Made by a program: the position numbers and the translations under genes. A stretch of DNA of 64,000 bases, from NCBI GenBank assembly GCA_019137255.1, contig WPDH01000246.1:1-64000 (forward strand), given 5' to 3'. Source of the DNA: Corinectria fuckeliana. Taxonomy: Eukaryota > Ascomycota > Sordariomycetes > Hypocreales > Nectriaceae. Below the pieces are notes generated by a model. It did not search any database. It was not told where the DNA came from and was given only the letters and a program-made list of their open reading frames with translations. This document shows, one piece after another, positions 47,277 to 60,100 of this stretch. Position 1 is the stretch's first letter. Each line of letters begins with the position of its first letter.

Positions 47277-48254
47277 TCACTCTCGAAGAGCCCGATACAT
47301 GCGCCGAGCCGTGCCCTCGAAATTCTCGCCCGTCATGGCAGTCCTCATGCCCTGCAGCAGGTCGTCCTGAACCTCGGGATCGAACCTGTTCCAGATTCTG
47401 CGGAGCTGCCTCGCCAAGTCGCGGCGAGTGCCCCGAAAGACGCCAGCAAAGGCCTCGAAGAGCACCGTCGTCTGCCACCAGCCCAGCAAGGCCTGGACGT
47501 CCTGGAAGATGATCTCGAGGAATCCCATGATGTGGCCCAGCAGCTCGTCTGAGCACCCAAGGCCGCCGTCGTTGTCGAGCACAACGCACACGGCGTGCAT
47601 CGTGGCCGCCCACTCTCGGACGACGCCGCGGCGGTCGAGGTCGTCTTCGATCTGCTGCTCGGCTGTCCCGAACATGTCCATCCGACCAGTGCGCGAGAAC
47701 TGCTCCAGGTGGCCGAAGACGAAGCGCATGGCCATCCGGGTCATGAGCTCTGGGTTGTCTTCGGCGACCACTGACGCAACTAAGGGGTCAAGGTCGAGCA
47801 TGTCACGTCGGACCACATCTCGTGACCGTGGGAGGTATGTGAACAGTAGGTCCCTGTCGACGTTGAACCTGTCTCGGTCTACGGCTCTCCCGCCGCCCAT
47901 TACGTTTGACAGCGTGACGACTACCATGTTTCGTCGCCTGGAAGGTGCCTCTATTGGATCTCCTTGGGCGACGGGTTCGAAGCGTTCGAGGTGTCCGTGA
48001 CGTGGGCGGTTCATGAAGGGGCCTAGAAGGTCGAGACGTCGACTATGGTCTGGTTCCCTGTAGTCTCTCAGACGTCGAGGTATGTCGTCAATGGGATAGG
48101 CATCCATAAATGCCCGGTCTCGCCTCCATTCGAGACGGCCGAGGGGACGGCGAGGATGGCCATGACGGTGACGATGAGCGTTCATGGTGATGATGATGAT
48201 AGCGATGTCAAGGATGCAATTATGCCACGAACTTGCTGGACCTGACCTAGCCAT
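47277..48254 (-). CDS. Hypothetical protein
   Basis: Intronless frame of 325 residues. A second Met (MNAHRHRHGH) about 24 codons in may be the real start, because the first residues are less conserved in character. The N-terminal part is His/Arg-rich, the centre strongly acidic and helical (DNPELMTRMAMRFVF, EQQIEDDLDRRG), and the C-terminus alpha-helical with a WWQTTVLFEAFAGVFRGTRR segment. I see no signal peptide, clear membrane span or catalytic motif. Codon use is like neighbouring genes. Function unknown. Confidence 0.65.
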   Translation of the reverse strand: MARSGPASSWHNCILDIAIIIITMNAHRHRHGHPRRPLGRLEWRRDRAFMDAYPIDDIPRRLRDYREPDHSRRLDLLGPFMNRPRHGHLERFEPVAQGDPIEAPSRRRNMVVVTLSNVMGGGRAVDRDRFNVDRDLLFTYLPRSRDVVRRDMLDLDPLVASVVAEDNPELMTRMAMRFVFGHLEQFSRTGRMDMFGTAEQQIEDDLDRRGVVREWAATMHAVCVVLDNDGGLGCSDELLGHIMGFLEIIFQDVQALLGWWQTTVLFEAFAGVFRGTRRDLARQLRRIWNRFDPEVQDDLLQGMRTAMTGENFEGTARRMYRALRE

Positions 48255-49628
48255 CTACGGTATTTATATCTGTAGGGCCACACACTTGATGCCTTTAGTT
48301 TGTCGGTTTGTCCTTGCTTGCATGTTTGATGAAGATGAATGAGTGAGCAAGCTACGAGTGATGCGCATGATTGGCATGTCGCTACCACAAACGTCGAGCA
48401 TCACTCCCTATAGGACTAAATTCATTTTTTTCGTCTTGCGTGACTGCTGCATATTATCTAGGCATTCTTCCACAATGCATGCGTGCAAGAAAGGTAAAAG
48501 GCAAGGCGTTTGGTGAACCATCGGGGACGAGACTTGAATACAGGCGCCCCACTAACAAACTGTCGACGAAGATAGTAGTCCAGGTACCGCGATCCTTTAC
48601 AGGTGGCTTTGAATGTTAATTAGGTAGCAGTTTTAAACTGAGGTTAGCAGTGATAGGATATGGAGAGCGCCCTTAAAGGTATCAATAACCAGATTCTCTT
48701 TTTAAATACACCAAGCCCTAAGCTACTTTGCTAAAACCCGACTGTAAGTACCAGGCACTGTAACGGACCTCCGGCAATCGCCGTACAGCACCTCAGGCCA
48801 ATGATGATGAAGCCGTAGGCCTACGTCCTGACTCAGCTAGGTGCCTGTTTTTGGGTTACTCATCCCACTCGGTGTTCTGCTTGTCTACCTGGCAGCTCTC
48901 CCCCAGATTTGTCGAGCTCTCGTCCGAGCTCTTCCTCGTCGTCTTCATCTCTCTGCCCCGCTACCAGCAAGGGCTTCGCTTCAGGTCCCCAGTCGCCCAG
49001 AGGGCTCTGTCTACTTATCGCAGCGACGAGTTTGTTATCCCGAAGCTTCCAGTGAAGCTTTAATTTTAGTTCACCCTTCTCTGCTTTATCCATACATGGC
49101 GAGAATGGGCAGGCTCGCCTTTGCGAGGTGTCGGTTCGCGCCCCAAAAAGCGTGCGAGTCGCCTTGAGCGTGTCGGTCCCCATCCACAATTTATAAGAAG
49201 CCATGGATCTGGGTACAAGTAACCTTCTTCTCTCATCGTTGTGTGTGTGCTCTCTCTCTCTCTCTCTGTTGTCCCACCCTCCCCGTCCCTCTGGCTGTCT
49301 CTCCGAGTATAAGTATCTCGCTGTTCCCCCTCCTCCCCAACTGCTTCAACCTGCCTGGCATCCTCTTCTCTCTCCTTCATATTTCCCTCTCCTTCTCCTC
49401 TCTCCTACACTGTCGCCCAATTTATTAGTTCACCATCACATAGCACGACGTTCTCATTATCATTGCCGCCCACATTGTCACTGTCACTCGCCAAAGTGTT
49501 GGCTCTATACCGTCCTCTTGTCAGCCCTCTGTCTGCCCCAACCTTGTCACCTCTTTGTTCAAGACCCTCTCTGGGTCTTTGCCTTACCTGCGTCCATATA
49601 TCATCCATCCCCTTGGCTACTCCTACCC
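48255..49628. other. Intergenic region with promoter of the DUF4139 gene
   Basis: No coding sequence is supported. A GT/CT microsatellite and long pyrimidine-rich stretches (49239-49560) lie upstream of the ATG at 49629 and probably belong to its promoter or 5' leader. Confidence 0.65.
49240..49268 (+). repeat. (GT)n(CT)n microsatellite
   Basis: GTGTGTGTG followed directly by about nine CT units, within the pyrimidine-rich upstream region of the next gene. Confidence 0.9.
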
Positions 49629-52018
49629 ATGGATGTCACACGCAATATCGAGTACAAGATCCGTGACCTGGCCACTCGCGCCGTCACTCTCTTCCCCAAC
49701 CAGGCTCAAATCCAACGAGACATCAAGGATGTTCCTCTCCAGGTAGAACCCTCCCTTACTTCTCCTACATCCTCCCTTGCCAATTAATGTCCCTCCAGCC
49801 TGGTCTGAATGAGATCTCCGTTGTAGGCCTCAGCCCCACGGTCAATAAACACTCCGTGAAAGTTGAGGGCAGTGGGGCAGCTACCATCGTCGGTATGACT
49901 GTTGAATCTCTTCCAAACCGGGAGTTATTTGATGACGTCTACCCAGACTCAGAGTCTGACAGCTCTGATGACTATGACTATGACGATGACGATGTCGCTG
50001 AGGAAGGCCCGCGGCAACCTGGCTTGAAGGAGGTTATTTTGAAGCTCACTACGCATGCTGACAACCTAACCCGGGCCAAGGAGCTCATCGCGAATGCCGA
50101 TGAGCGCATCAAGATTCTTGACAACTACTGCGCATCTCTGAACAAGAAAAAGGGTGTGGTCATCGCGGACATACTAGAAACGTACAAAAAGGAACGCGGG
50201 AAGGCCCACGAGGACCGCATGACTGGCCACATCGCGGAGCGAGACTTCGCTGTAGCCGTCAACAAGGCCTCCCAGGAGCGCAGCCGCCTACTCAAACTCG
50301 ACGCCGAGACCAAGGCCAAAGCCTCCAAGGCCCATGCCAGGATCCAAAAGATCAAGAACAAAGAGCACGAGAAGCGCATGATGCGTCGTGAAGAGCGCCT
50401 CCAGGAGAAACGACGAATTCGCAGGGAGCACGAGAGACTCTGGCCCAAGACTTGCTGGACCGTCAATATCCAGCTCGAGGTGAATTCCTCCTTTGCCCCA
50501 ATGTCCTCGCGTCGTGGCTCCGCCTCCAGTGAAGTCGATGCTGCCTACAGGTCTCTCAGCAAGACCATGGACCTTGACGATCCCATGTGCTGCAGCTTGG
50601 TGTTGTCTTATGTCACCAGCTCGGCCTACTGGACGCCAAGTTATGACCTCCAACTCTCGACTCCCACCTGCACGGGCTCTCTGTACTTTGACGCCCATCT
50701 CAATAACACGACGTCGGAGACTTGGGAGAACTGCAATATCACCCTCTCCACGTCTCAGGCGGCCTTCTCTGGTGTTGACGACTCGGTGCCAATCCTCCGT
50801 CCCTGGCACATCAAGATTGCGCCCAAGAGCACCGAGCCCATTGCACCCGACATCATCAACAGTGCCCAGGAGATACGCGAGCGAGCAACGTTCTACAACA
50901 GGAGCAAGGGTGCCATCATTGAACCAAGGGCCATCACATTCGGCGGTTCGAACCATCGGCTCCTGGATCACGACAAGCAGCTCGCGATATTGGAGGAGCA
51001 TAACAAGCGTAGGCTAATGATGGCGAGGCAAAAGGACAGTGGTGCTCCGCTGCCTCAGCCACCCCCATTCAGAGCTCAGATACAGATGCAACAGAATGCG
51101 GCACAGCTACAGGTGCAAGAGCAAATGCAACAACAGATGCTACAGCCTATGCAACAGCAAATGCCACAGAAATCGCTCCGAGTCCCCTCGCAGTTCCGGA
51201 ATCTCGAGTCTCATGGTCCACCCTTGGACTTTGGCGGCAACGTGGATTCCCTCGACTCGACATTGGATGCCCAGCCCGCTCTGGACTTCCACGAGTCTCT
51301 CGTGGAAGAGATAGGCCTCACCACGACGTACGACCTCCATGGGCTCAAGACGCTAGTTCCCAAGTTCACGCCCACCAAGAATCGCGTCGCCCGCGTCAAC
51401 TTCACCAACGTCTTCTTCGGCCACACCATCGTCGCCAAGTACCATGCCGCGGCGTACCTCAGGGCCAGGGTCAAGAACAATAGCCCCTGGATGCTGCTAA
51501 AGGGCCCCGGAAGCTTGACCTTGGACGGAAGCTTCATGGGACGGGTCACGATCCCGCGCTGCGGCTCCGGCGACACCTTTCCCCTGAGCCTTGGCATCGA
51601 CCCGGCCATCAGGGTGCTATACCCGAAGGCTGAAGTCCAGCGATCCAAGACGGGCATGTTTGGCAAGGAGGACAGCTCGGTGTACGTCCGCAGCATCACG
51701 CTCCGCAACACTCGGCCTGCGGGCAAGCCTGTCAACCTGCTCCTCCTGGACCAGGTGCCCGTATCCGACGACGACCAACTCCGTGTTGAGCTCGTCTCCC
51801 CGAGTGGTCTGACGCTCGACGGACCGCGGGTGCCCACCGGTGCTCCGGGGCGTGACGCAACGACGGATAAGGACTGGGGCAAGGCGACCGTTCGCATCAA
51901 GAAGGGCGGCCATCTGTGCTTCGAAGTCAACCTGGAGTCGGGCAAGTCAGTCAGGCTTGGTCTGGAGTATAGGGTTTCCCTGCCGTCTGGCGAGGTTGGT
52001 GAGGACTGCGTGAACTAA
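49629..52018 (+). CDS. DUF4139-domain protein (mucoidy-inhibitor MuiA-like family)
   Basis: Two exons, 49629-49742 and 49799-52018, with a 56-base intron (gtagaa...cag), give 777 residues. The N-terminal DUF4140-like strand region (AVTLFPNQAQIQRDI ... GLNEISVVGLSPTV) is followed by a very acidic insertion (residues about 88-107), a long Lys/Arg/Glu-rich coiled coil (about 120-250), and the DUF4139 beta-rich region from VLSYVTSSAYWTPSYDLQL to the end. A Gln/Met-rich low-complexity insert (about 463-497) splits DUF4139. The family is widespread from bacteria to animals and fungi but has no agreed biochemical role. No signal peptide or membrane span is visible, so the protein is probably cytosolic. 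The start is set by the first Met of the conserved N-terminus. Confidence 0.88.
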
Positions 52019-52425
52019 CGTTGATACGCTTCTCCGGACTGCGCCATGAGGATGGAATATACGAATTGATGTCTGGTTGTCCGGAACCGTAAGTTGTTTC
52101 TTTTGTCTGGTCATATAGGGCAATTTGACGTACTTTCTTCGTTCACGCAATAGTTAGTGGCTTGGTCATCGACGGTGGTAATTATCTGTTACTAGAAAGT
52201 AAATGCACCTTGCAAGTGAGCTAATTCATTTTATCTTCGCCGTCTCAGGACTTTTGTGTCTCCAACTCTAATTATCCTCTCCAAATGCAACGTGAAGCGG
52301 GCAATGCCACGGACCTTCTAATAGAGGCTACGTCAAAAGGCCTGCTCATCATAACCCCATCCGAACCCACAACTCCATCCCAGAACTCCCCAGAAGTTCA
52401 CTTGCAAACCAGCAGCCCGGCAGCC
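52019..52425. other. Convergent intergenic spacer
   Basis: 3' regions of the DUF4139 gene and of the minus-strand hypothetical gene. No feature seen. Confidence 0.6.
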
Positions 52426-53475
52426 TCAATCCCAGTCTCCCCTCTTCGCCGTTTCCGCGATCCTCCCATTTCTCTGAGCGGCCGCCTCGTCCGCGCGTCT
52501 CTGGCGCTCCTCATCCTCCAGTCTAGGCTGCGAAAGAAACAAGATCCGCATGTCCCCGCCGCCAGACCGTCTCGCGCGATAGGCCGCATCGCGCCACGCG
52601 CCCATCGAGCGGCGCAGGTCGTACATCTCGCGCGTCCGGTTGAGCGACGTCTCGATGTCCAGCGTGAGCTCGAGGTCTTCCGGCGTTATCGTCGCGGCGA
52701 TGCTCTGCTCGTACGGCGTCAAGGTCGGCGTCTGCCAGGGCGTGTAAGTGCCAGGGGGCGCCTGGGGCAGAGGGGGCGGCTGCGTTCGAGGGGCGTTGAG
52801 GCCGGGCATGGTCGCGTCGATGCTTGCAAAGACGGATTTCTTAAAGTGCTCTAGCGTTGCGGGCTCATGGCTTCTGAAGCGGGTGTCCTGGGAGTCTTGT
52901 GTGGTCGAGCTGCTGCTGCTGGTGCTGCGCTGAGACTCTTGGCTTCCGGAGTTGATGCTGGGGGGGTCGTCTTCTATCGCCTTACATCGGCTTGCCACTT
53001 CTTCCAGGTACCAAGGATCCGACTGGCTAGAACTAGGCGAAGGCCTCTGGATCTCAGCGTCATCGGGCGAGTCGTCGGGATGGGAAGCGTATGGATCAAA
53101 CTCCGAGGGCCCCTCCTCTGCGCACAGTCGTCGGCAAGTCGTACAGGTCTCCTCGCTCTGCCTAAGCGGCCCGTTGCTCGGCTGAAAGCTGTCGTTGCAG
53201 GCGGCGCCTGAAGACGGCTTTGCGCTGCCGGGGGGTGTTTGGCCATTCCCAGCAGAGCAAGGCCGCTCGGTGCGGTACGGAAGTTTGACGCCAACGCTGT
53301 TCTCAGTAGGAGATTGGTGTTTGCCATGGAAGGGGTTGAGGCTTGTGGAGGCATCTTCAGATGAAGAGTGCTGTGGCCCGCTGCGGGTTGGAGCTTTGCC
53401 GGTGGAGTCGCCGCCAGGAGAACGATAGGGTGTATCCATCCCGACGGTTGCTCGGCTTGCCCGCCGAGGGAGCAC
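52426..53475 (-). CDS. Hypothetical, largely disordered protein
   Basis: Intronless frame of 349 residues; the Met at 53439 (MDTPYRSP) is a plausible alternative start giving 337. The first 200 residues are Ser/Pro/Asp-rich and probably disordered, with a small CTTCRRLC Cys pair. A Ser run follows. The C-terminal third has short hydrophobic-helical blocks (LEHFKKSVFASIDATMPG, LELTLDIETSLNRTREMYDL) and a charged tail with an LEDEERQRRADEAAAQR helix. No known domain. The upstream region (53551-53577) contains a short GT repeat. It could be a regulatory or scaffold protein; no function is proposed. Confidence 0.65.
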   Translation of the reverse strand: MLPRRASRATVGMDTPYRSPGGDSTGKAPTRSGPQHSSSEDASTSLNPFHGKHQSPTENSVGVKLPYRTERPCSAGNGQTPPGSAKPSSGAACNDSFQPSNGPLRQSEETCTTCRRLCAEEGPSEFDPYASHPDDSPDDAEIQRPSPSSSQSDPWYLEEVASRCKAIEDDPPSINSGSQESQRSTSSSSSTTQDSQDTRFRSHEPATLEHFKKSVFASIDATMPGLNAPRTQPPPLPQAPPGTYTPWQTPTLTPYEQSIAATITPEDLELTLDIETSLNRTREMYDLRRSMGAWRDAAYRARRSGGGDMRILFLSQPRLEDEERQRRADEAAAQRNGRIAETAKRGDWD

Positions 53476-54112
53476 AAGGTCGTTGCTGGCAAGTTACATG
53501 CGACACCACCACAAGGCTTCACAGGGTGCCTTACTTGCCTGCGCGTTCGTGTAAGTGTAAGTGTGTGTGTGTGTAGAGAAGAGAGCACACGATCGAGCAG
53601 ACACTTTTATAGTTGCCCGCGAGGCAAGCGAATTAGTTTAGGTAGAAAAGGTCTCTGCGATGGAGTTGAACGCATTGTGAATGCACGGTCTGTTGAGTGT
53701 GTGTTGAATCACTGACTGTTGAGACGCTGTTTGCCAGAAGAGCCGTGGGCGCGGCTTGCAATGGTGAAGACAACAAAGAAACAGGCAAACGACGTAGACT
53801 TTCTCGCTTGCTTGCGAATGACAGTTGTAGGAGGAAAAAGGTAATCATGAGGAATTATGGGGAACAATGAGATGGAATGGCCGAGATTGGCAAGCAAACA
53901 TGATCTGTGATTCAGTTACAATATTCAGGATGCTATCAAAAGCAGAAACATTCCTTATCCTAAAAGGCGCAACGAGTTGCCTCGACTCTAAACAGAAACT
54001 CCTCGCTTCGTCTCGCTGTTAATGCTCCCGATTCCGGCAGTGCAATCTTCGGTAACCCACCACATTCTTAATGCAGTTGCTCTCGTGTACAGTCTTCCCA
54101 TAACGTCGTCAT
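53476..54112. other. Intergenic, no supported gene
   Basis: It contains the upstream region of the minus-strand hypothetical gene with a (GT)n run at about 53562-53573, and the 3' region of the NLR-like gene. Nothing else seen. Confidence 0.6.
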
Positions 54113-57100
54113 TCACTCATCAATGCTACTCATCAGCTCCCCAACTCTCCTCGTCGGACGAATCACCTTGCCGACCAGCTTCTGCAGCTGCCGCTTCTTC
54201 CTCATCGCCCGACGCTCGTATATCGTGATCGGGATGTTTATCAGCACGTAGTACAGCGGCACGCGTGCAAACAGGAACACAAGCGGAGCCAGGAACTCGT
54301 AGGCGTCCGACGGCGGCTCGATAGGGCCCAGTCCTCGTGTTGGCCGGAGCAGGTCTGGCATGGTGTCTGCGTCGGCGCCGCCCGGGTGAGCGCGTGCCCG
54401 TCCGTCATACTCGAGCTTCCAGGTATCGGTCGAGAATCCCCACTTGGCGAGGCTGTCTGGTGTTCGTTCCAGGGTGAATGTCCTCAAGACTGCGTCGAGA
54501 AACTCCCGTAGTTGATCCTCTGTTAACTCCACGTATTCGTCTCTCGTAGGGAGATGGATCAACTCCATTGTCGGCGTTTCTTCATCATCGTCCACTTCGC
54601 CTTCTTCGAGGCTCAAGTCGGATGAGGCACGTCGTAGCCTATCGGGCATTGGGTCTGCAAACGCGTCACGTTCTGAGATTTTAGTCGGAGATGTTGATGT
54701 CTCGGCTTCAATCGTCTCAAGCGCCACAGTACTTGAGATATCGTCCTTCTCTTGAGCCGTCTCATCGTCTTGTGTCTCTTGCTCAGAGCTCACTTTCTCG
54801 TTCCTCCCTTCCCCAGGGCCCTCTTCCTCGACGCTCTCCTCGATGATCGCATCCAGACTCGCCTCGCAGTTTCCAATCTGGTCGTGAGGCTCCCCTTCAT
54901 CTCCCGACTCCTCCTCGGCAATATCAGACAGGACATCACGGCCAGCGTCCACAGAGTCAAATGACCCTCTCCTTCCCCAAACGCGCTTCAACGGTTCATT
55001 CGCCGTCCCGGGCAGCCTGACTGGGTAGTATACGTGATACTGGCACGTCCACATGCGGTATCCCAATTTCGGGTATCTGGCCACGCACCTCAAGCATAGA
55101 TCTGTGTTGCAGCATGTCCTGCAAGTATAGCGGACACTTGGGATCGGATCGAGACAGAGGCGGCAGTGTACCTGGTGCTCCAAGAACAGCGGTGTCGTCT
55201 CCACGGCCTCGACACTACGCTGCAGGGCAATCTGGGCAAAGCTATATGCGGAGAGCTGCAGGAAGAACTTTCCGAGCCGCTCCCAACGCGGGCCGCGGAG
55301 TGAAAAGTCTTCCAGAAGGTTCTGTGCGTCTTTGCGGATGCTCTCAATGCAGTGCTTCCAGGAAGGCTTGCGCTTGATATCAATGCGAGTTGAGTCGTTG
55401 GCGTTGTTCCCAAACATGTCACGATTCTCAGAGAGAAACGCCTCAAGCTCGGGGGTCTTGGCAGCCGAGAGAACCATGCCCGGCATGGGATGGCTTCCAG
55501 CTTGCTGCGCAATCTGCAATGCGCCCCGGCCATAGACGTCGATCTGGGTGAGATCTGTGCCTTTGTGCTCAAGCAAAGCCAGGAGCGAGTCCTTCTCCCG
55601 GTATCGAATAGCCTCCGCGAGCGGGAACTCTCCATTGGTGGACCGCCTATTGGCATCTGCGCCGCGCTCGAGCAGAGTCTTGATGATCTTGGCGTACCCG
55701 TGCATAACCGCGAAGAAGATAGGTGTCTTGCCGTCCGTTCTCGGAATGTCGACATCCATGTCAGGGTGCTTCTCCAAAACTCGATCCAAAATCACGGCAG
55801 AGCCACCGTCAATGATTCCAGCCGTGAGGTTCTCGCCCGTTGTGAGGACGACGTCAGACTTGACGCCCTTCTCCAGCAGGTAGTCCACCATCTCTTCTCG
55901 TCCCTCGACACACGCGTAATAGAGGGGCGTTCGTTGTTTCAGGTCGCACACCTCCAGATCTGGATCCTTAGCTACAGCGAGAATAGCTTCCAGGACCTTG
56001 ATGTCGCCGCCCTCGGCAGCTGCATGGATCATTGTCTTGCCGTTGTTGATTTTGGACTGCAGCTTGTAATCAGGATCCGCGCCCTTGGCAAGCAGGAGCT
56101 CAACGGCCTCCAGTCTGCCTCCGAGTGCAGCTTGAAGCAATGGCGTGCCGTACCATCCCCACTCGAAGTCGATCAGTTCTTCCGCATTGTCAACCACGTC
56201 AAAGAACGTCTCGATAACATCCATGTATCCCTCTAGGCATGCTGTATGGAACGCGCTCGACTCCTTCGGGTGCTCGGGTAATGGATCAGCGCCCCGCTTC
56301 AGCAGCTCTATCATGACATTCCGCCGTTTGGCGTGGGCGGCCAGCTGCAATGGCGTGTTGGAGAGACGCTGTCCACTTCGAAGGTTGGGGTCTGCTCCAT
56401 GATCAATGAGGTAGCTCACCATTTCCAAGTCTCCGTAATCGCAAGCGATGCCAAGAGCCGTTTCTCCAGTCTCGCCTTTCGCATCGACGTCTGGGAAATT
56501 CCGGCCCGCCAAGAGAATTTTGAGGAGGTCTATATTCCCAATGTCGGCGGCGATCTGAAGCGGCGGCTCATATCCTGGTCCATCGGGGTTCGCTCCGTGA
56601 TTGACCAGGAGCTCGACTACGGCAGGGCGGTTTGCGTCCGTCGCAACGAAAAGAGCTGTGCGATTTCGCTCGCTCTCTGCCTCGATGTTGCACCCAGCGC
56701 GAATCAGTTGCTTGCAGGCATCCACGTTGCCTCGCGCAGCCGCGATGTGCAAAGGGGCGCTCATGTTTGGCAAGGGGCATTCGCATTCCGCACCAGCAGC
56801 CAAAAGCGCTTTCAGTATCGAATTATGGCCACACTCTGCAGCCAGGGCGACGGGCGTGGCTTTGGGCGTTCCGATTGGGGGGTCGTCCAGGTTTGCACCC
56901 AATTTGATGAGCTTCTTCACCAAGCTCTCTAAGCCACGCCAGCACGCGTTATGGATGATGCGCTCGCCGTCCCACACTTGGTCAACGTCGATGTGCGGCA
57001 GCAGAAGCTCTAGGACTTCGTGGCTGCCAAGCCTACTTGCCAAGAACGCCAGCGGCTGTCCCGTAGTCATTGGAGCCGTGACGTCGGGGGAATATTCGAG

Positions 57101-60100
57101 TAGAATCTTGGCGTACTCAGCGTGGTTCTTCCCCACGACCACTTCGAGCGGCGTGTGGCCAGATTCGGCGGGGATGTTCGGATCTGCGCCGTACTTGAGA
57201 AGCATCTCAACGACTTCTCCCGAGTTGGAGTGGAGAGCAGAGTACAGAGCTGTCTGGTCCCAATCGTCGGCATGGTCGATAGTGGCGCCTGCTTCCAGGA
57301 GAAGAGACACGCCTTTGATCTGACCCGATGCCGCCGCAAGGATGAGCGGTGTTGCGCCGTCGTCATCTGGGAGATTGATGTCGCCCACAAATGGCAGCAT
57401 GACCTCGAGGGCCTTTCCTGTCTGAGCTGCGGCGTAATGGACTGCGGTGGTGCCATCCCAAACTTCGTTGATCATGGCTTTGAAGTCCGCCAGACTATGA
57501 CCAGTTGACCTAGGAGCCAAGTAGGGCACATTACTGAGGAATTTGTGGAAGAGCTGCCGTGGCGCGGACTCCAGGGCGTCGAAGAACAGCGCCCTTAGAA
57601 TGTAATCAACGTCCCACTGGGCGAGGATGACCAAGGGAGGTTTTGGGCTGGCTGGCACAATATCGACAGGTTGGTTCACCCGGAGACTCCTGGCCGACGA
57701 CGAACTCACAAAGGAGGATTCCCCGTCACTATCGTCGCTATCGGACGCACTGGCTGATGATGCATCATCTGAATCGGACGAAACTGATCGGGCCCAAGAT
57801 ACCCGAGATACTCGAGATACCACAGACGACGCGGTCGATGTAGTCGATGGGATCTCCGATGATACGCTAGACGGCGTTGGAGGCGGTGGACGACTTGATG
57901 ATCCCGTTCGTTTTGGCATCGAATACAGCTGCCAATTCCTGCCATTGTCAGAGCAGATAAAGTCCCAAAGGTCAAACGCTTTCGGGATAGCGGCTGCGCC
58001 AGCGTGTCTCCAGTGATATCCTATCCAAGGAGAGGCGTAAATTATCAACGGATAGCGCTTGTCAACTTGGTATCTGCGATTCCGTTCGCTGTGGTATCGG
58101 CTCCTGAACTCCAATATATCCTCCCAATTGAGTCCAGACAGATACTGAAGGCAAATCTCTGCAAAGGCCTCGTGGATCAAGTTGACTTCGTAGGTGTTGA
58201 TGATGAAGTCGTACAAGGTCTGGTGGAGAAGCTCAAGCGTGTCCTCGCCGCCGAACTTGACCAACCGTTGGCACATTCTCGTGAGGTCCCCAGTGAGGTC
58301 GTAGTTTTCGGTGATGTCGGGGTTTTGCATACGGAGAATCTCTCTAGCCTCTGCCACACGGATTGCTCGCTTAGCGATGCAGAGAATTTGGACCAGTCTG
58401 AACAAGTCTGGCCGTTCTGCTTCGAGGCGATCCATGTCTTGCTGATAGATAGCTTCCATGGTAGAAGGACAACTTGTGACCAACGTGAAAACTGAATTAG
58501 CTCCCGTATCTTTGATATGCCATAGCTCTTTTAGAACCGAAGCTGCAAAGAGGAAGCTACCGTTAGAGCGCTCAACGATGACTGCTGACACAGATGTGAC
58601 CTGAATTGTAGCGATCTGGCGTGCCATTATAATACGGTCGACTTCCTCATCCACGACTCGTTGAATGTCGGCTTCCACAGTTTCGGACGTGACCTCGATA
58701 TGAGAATTTGCGAGGGCGAATCCGCGGATGGAGTCGGCCATTCGGGACGTAATGAGCACCTTTAGGTTCGGCCTTGGACCTTCACGACGGAAGATACTGT
58801 CGAGCCCACGAAGGAGTCTAAGAATAAATTCATCCTCGCATTGATCCAGTCCGTCGATGATGAGACATGCCGGGAAGCCGTGTTGATCCAGAACGAGGGT
58901 CTGCACAACTTCCATAAGGTGGTTGAAGCGTTTGTCGAAGTCGTTTTCGACGACCGTGTGGGTTTTCTGGCGGTCGGGGATGAAATTTTCCAAGAGGAAG
59001 CGCAGCCTTTGTCGCATCGGTCGCGATATCGTCATCTGCTTGCTCAGGAGAGACCTGACGACTAGATCTAGGATTGGAGGGTTTACACGGGAACTCTCCA
59101 AGCTGTCGCAGTAAAATGAGACGACAAGATTTGGCTCAGCATCTTCGGTGGTCGGTTCCTCCATGACGCCGTGGATATATTTTGCCAGGTTTGACTTGCC
59201 ACAGCCCGGATTGCCTGTGACGAAGAGCATGGAGCCTTCGTCGCTTTCTTTCCAGTCTCTGAATTTTGGATCGGTCAAAATCCATTGGCAAGTTTGCCAG
59301 TGAGGCGGCTCCCGGTCGAGACCCCTATTCTCGGGGGTAACTGTCCTCAGTTGACGAATATATTCGACGAATTCTCTTGGATCTTTGAGCAATTAGCACC
59401 AAATAACGGTCATCATGGAAGGGTGCTTACCAATGTTCTCGGCAACATCACGGGTCTTCAATGGGGACACGGTGCTCTCCTGCTGCGCTGGTGTTTCGAC
59501 AGCAATACGGCTCCGTACTTCCTTCATGATCTCATCCGCACTCGACCGGATTATTGAGGCTCTCGATGGTTTGATACCTTTCTGTACCACCTCGTGTCGA
59601 CGTCGAGATGGCACAACCTGGCGAGCACGGGGAGGCGTCGGCCTTGCCAAGTCAGTAGAGTTCAATATATTCTAGGGGAGCTCTCTTACTCCGCTCCGGT
59701 CTCTTCGTCTGTCCAAGTTGGTACTTTGAGCAGCTTTTGAGGTGGGGCTGTCGCTTTTCTCACCAACCTGTGCACCTCGCCCCAGAACAGCTCGAACCGA
59801 GGCTCGTCTGGGGAACGAAACTTGGGTAGCCCAGAGTGGTGGCAGTTTAGGTCAATATTATCGACGCCTTGGAGAACTGCGGACCATTGCGGGACAATCT
59901 GGTGAGGTCAGCGCCTATCCATATATCCATACCTAGTAGGAGAACCGCATCTGGGGATACCCACGATCTCAGACCCACTAGGCAAGCGTTGCGGGTGTGA
60001 CTCGTAGCAGCATAGAAGTTCGATAGACCGGTGTACGTCAATTGTAAATTCCATATTGATGTCCTGGACCGCATTTGAAAAGGTCTTGAGCTCCTTCGTG

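Noticed and set aside
48500..48560. Possible tRNA-like T-arm on the minus strand
   Set aside because: The flanking stems do not pair and no acceptor or anticodon arm can be drawn. No tRNA or rRNA gene was found by eye in the window.
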